Below, in pieces: positions 45,815-47,681 of a DNA stretch of 47,681 nucleotides. The position numbers were made by a program, and so were the translations under genes. The notes below the pieces were generated by a model that did not search any database, was not told where the DNA came from, and was given only the letters and a program-made list of their open reading frames with translations. Numbering within the stretch: position 1 is the stretch's first letter; each line of letters opens with the position of its first letter. The DNA is from Photobacterium galatheae. GTDB taxonomy: Bacteria; Pseudomonadota; Gammaproteobacteria; Enterobacterales; Vibrionaceae. Location: positions 1 to 47,681 of the forward strand of contig NZ_JMIB01000024.1 of the NCBI RefSeq assembly GCF_000695255.1. Reading direction: 5' to 3'.

Positions 45815-46500
45815 CTCCCTCAGCAAACCCATTCATAGCCATACTGGATGTCTTCCGTTCACCGGTCGACTGTTTCACCGCAGTGCATCAGCGTCCCAAA
45901 TGGGCGCTGCTGCCTTATCTACTGCTCATACTGGCACCATTCGGCCTCTGGGGCAGTTATTTTAATCAGGTTGATCTGGCGTGGCTGCAAGAAACACTCC
46001 GCAGCCAACTTTCCATTCTGGCTGACGAAAGTCAGCTGCAATGGCTCACCAAAGAAGTACTACTGGCGGGTGAGGTATTCAGCGATATTTTCGGCCGTAC
46101 GGCCAACCTGCTCCTTCTGGCGCTCTGGCTGAATCTCGCGACCAAAAATAGCAGCGCCCCTCAGACCTTCGGTAAATGGCTGGCAGCGAGCTGTTTTATC
46201 ATGCTTCCCGGACTGATTGGCGATCTCGCGAGCTATCTGAATATTCTGTTCAATCCGACCCAGGCTTTACCGAATACTGCAGACCTGAACAGTCTGAATG
46301 CATTTCTGAAGCTCCCTATGGACAATCCTTGGGCGGCATTCGCATCCAGTATCCCATTGCTGACACCTTGGTATATAGCCTTGACCTATATTGCCGTCAG
46401 TCTGTGGTGTGGGATTGATCGCGCTAAAGCTATTGTCATCGCTGCCTTACCCTGGCTTTTAGTGCTGGTTGTCTGGCCACTGCTTATTCTGACAACCTGA
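45811..46500 (+). CDS. YIP1 family membrane protein
   Basis: A 229-residue inner-membrane protein with about five hydrophobic helices and the N-terminal NPFIAILDVFRSPVDCF typical of bacterial YIP1-domain proteins. Function unknown. Its ATG overlaps the mltD stop (ATGA), so it is co-translated with mltD, which hints at an envelope role. Its 3' end overlaps the convergent yafD by 17 bp. Confidence 0.82.
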   Translation: MTPSANPFIAILDVFRSPVDCFTAVHQRPKWALLPYLLLILAPFGLWGSYFNQVDLAWLQETLRSQLSILADESQLQWLTKEVLLAGEVFSDIFGRTANLLLLALWLNLATKNSSAPQTFGKWLAASCFIMLPGLIGDLASYLNILFNPTQALPNTADLNSLNAFLKLPMDNPWAAFASSIPLLTPWYIALTYIAVSLWCGIDRAKAIVIAALPWLLVLVVWPLLILTT

Positions 46501-47323
46501 AACGTGCAATGATTGGATGATGATCCGAGGCGTCTGTCGCAGGCGCCTTGGCACTTTCCAGATGCATGCCGCGGTAAAATAGGTGATCCAAAGGCCATCC
46601 TAAAACTCTGACCCGCAGGTCTTGTTCTAATGTGGCCTCACGAAGCCCCAATTGCTCAATAAATCGAGTGAGTACATCCATTCTTTCTTGCCGCCAGGTA
46701 TTAAAATCTCCGGCCAATAGAACCGGCTCTTTCGTTTTCTCCAGTTGGGCCGTTAAGGCTTTAAATTGCCCCTCATACTCATCCATCCCCCAAGCAAAAT
46801 TAATTCCATGCAGATTCACGACAGTCAATGTCGTCCCGTCAGAAAGAGGAAAGATCGCCAACAAGGCAGACTTCGGTAAACGCAACCAGGGCTCCATGGC
46901 TAAATAAGCACAAGTCGTCTTTGCCTGATGGCGAGACAAATTCATCACACCAGCTTGTGTGTCCAGAAATGAGAAAGCATTGGCCATGACCACCTGCCAC
47001 TGACTTTCTCTCAGGTATTGCTGAAATTCAGCTGTCAGACTCGACTCCTGTAACAACACAATATCGCTTCCCTGACTAAAAGCATCTAATGCCGTACGCC
47101 AGTTCTCCCGCTGCTCTTTGTAAATATTCCAGACAGTCACTTGCAACTGGCCCTGTCGATCGATGACAGCATCTGAATCTGCCTCATAACAGCGAACGTT
47201 CGCATGAGTGTTATCTGAGCCAACCGTTAACTCGGGCTGCTGTGGCACATCGAATGAAAAATATGCTCCGCCTCCGGACAAAATAACTGCAATTCCCATC
47301 AACCATATTAAGCGTCTGAGCAT
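46484..47323 (-). CDS. yafD: Endonuclease/exonuclease/phosphatase family protein YafD
   Basis: A 279-residue protein (E. coli YafD 266) with an N-terminal hydrophobic helix (about 5-22) and an EEP-fold domain. Metal and catalytic motifs are visible: VTVWNIYK, VLLQESS, LLAGDFNTW and the C-terminal SDHHPI. The true substrate (nucleic acid or phosphoester) is unknown. It keeps the E. coli neighbourhood with mltD and gloB. Confidence 0.88.
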   Translation of the reverse strand: MLRRLIWLMGIAVILSGGGAYFSFDVPQQPELTVGSDNTHANVRCYEADSDAVIDRQGQLQVTVWNIYKEQRENWRTALDAFSQGSDIVLLQESSLTAEFQQYLRESQWQVVMANAFSFLDTQAGVMNLSRHQAKTTCAYLAMEPWLRLPKSALLAIFPLSDGTTLTVVNLHGINFAWGMDEYEGQFKALTAQLEKTKEPVLLAGDFNTWRQERMDVLTRFIEQLGLREATLEQDLRVRVLGWPLDHLFYRGMHLESAKAPATDASDHHPIIARFRLSE

Positions 47324-47681
47324 TCCTTATTCCTTCTAAATGACGATATCCCGCTTTTCAGGCTCCCTGTTCAGCCTTTGTTTCATCTTACAGCCTTGTG
47401 GTTTACTCACACGAAATAGATAAGAACAGCGATGAATTTCCCTGATCATTTTTGAATTTTATCATCAGCAGATGTACACATTCACAGTTTATGGCTCTGT
47501 TTCACCGAAGATCATCAGGCAAAGGAGGCAGGAAACTTGAATTTACGATAGACCCCTTCATTTTCGAGCCCAGTCACTTGCTGGACAATCAACGAAGAAA
47601 GGATATGTGGCGTGTTGCCACTCAGCCTAGCCAAACAGCAAATACAAAAAAGCCTCAGCAGTTGAAGTGACCCCATAAAGT
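47324..47681. other. Right-end region without a convincing gene
   Basis: 358 bp upstream of yafD. A 72-codon open frame (47452-47670) resembles nothing I know, and its strong AAGGAGG (47521-47527) lies inside the frame and not before its start, so I do not call it. The same site is followed by TTG-AAT-TTA-CGA-TAG, too short to be meaningful. Near 47644-47658 is a half-terminator-like A-run plus GCCTCA. Confidence 0.5.
47663..47681. mobile_element. Possible IS3-family terminal repeat at the window edge
   Basis: TGAAGTGACCCCATAAAGT resembles the TG..TGACCCC.A..AAGTT-type terminal inverted repeats of IS3-family (IS150-group) elements as I remember them. The element body would lie right of the window, so no transposase can be seen. 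It abruptly replaces what would be the right arm of a terminator hairpin. Confidence 0.35.

Noticed and set aside
47452..47670. 72-codon open frame at the right end
   Set aside because: No recognisable similarity; the only strong ribosome site lies inside it and not before its start; it runs through the half-terminator-like sequence.

Overview
The window looks like core chromosome of a gamma-proteobacterium of the family Vibrionaceae, or a close marine relative (genus not settled). The proteins are very close to the Escherichia coli or Vibrio orthologs I remember, base composition is near 50 % G+C throughout, and the gene order follows Vibrio/E. coli synteny. I see no prophage, CRISPR array, integron or defence island. 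The only hint of a mobile element is a possible insertion-sequence end at the extreme right edge.

Layout. (1) 1-640: tRNA cluster Leu(partial)-Gln-Met-Leu-Gln-Leu ending in a terminator. (2) 810-21265: the E. coli 'minute 14' block. It holds ubiF (minus), miaB-ybeZ-ybeY-corC-lnt, ybeL (minus), leuS-lptE-holA, rsfS-rlmH-mrdA-mrdB-rlpA, dacA, ybeD, lipB-lipA. The themes are tRNA/rRNA maturation, lipoprotein acylation, LPS export, cell elongation and lipoate synthesis. (3) 21446-35653: bamC and dapA (minus), gcvR-bcp, a tusA-like/perM/EamA operon (minus), bepA, arsC/yfgD-wrbA-DUF2069, DUF2066 (minus), uraA, upp (minus), purM-purN. (4) 35717-47323: gmhA-yafJ (minus), fadE, dnaQ-TIGR03503 (minus), rnhA, yafS (minus), gloB, mltD-YIP1, yafD (minus). 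The last 358 bases hold no convincing gene.

How the genes work together. Outer-membrane and envelope biogenesis dominates: lnt, lptE, bamC, bepA, rlpA, mrdAB, dacA, mltD and gmhA. Nucleotide metabolism (uraA, upp, purMN) is grouped around readable regulatory DNA. uraA and upp converge on a shared terminator, and each has a promoter whose transcript would start G-A followed by 7-8 T. That is the layout of the UTP-sensing (reiterative transcription) promoter known for E. coli upp. A near-consensus PurR operator lies upstream of purM, a weaker one upstream of uraA, and a good FadR operator sits at the predicted fadE start site.

No wholly new system is evident. The items most worth a second look are the paired UTP-sensing promoters, a 26-bp perfect palindrome abutting the lipB promoter, an inverted repeat that could mask the mltD ribosome-binding site, hairpins in every tRNA spacer, the missing nadD and hda relative to E. 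coli order, and the apparent half-terminator next to a possible IS end at the right edge.
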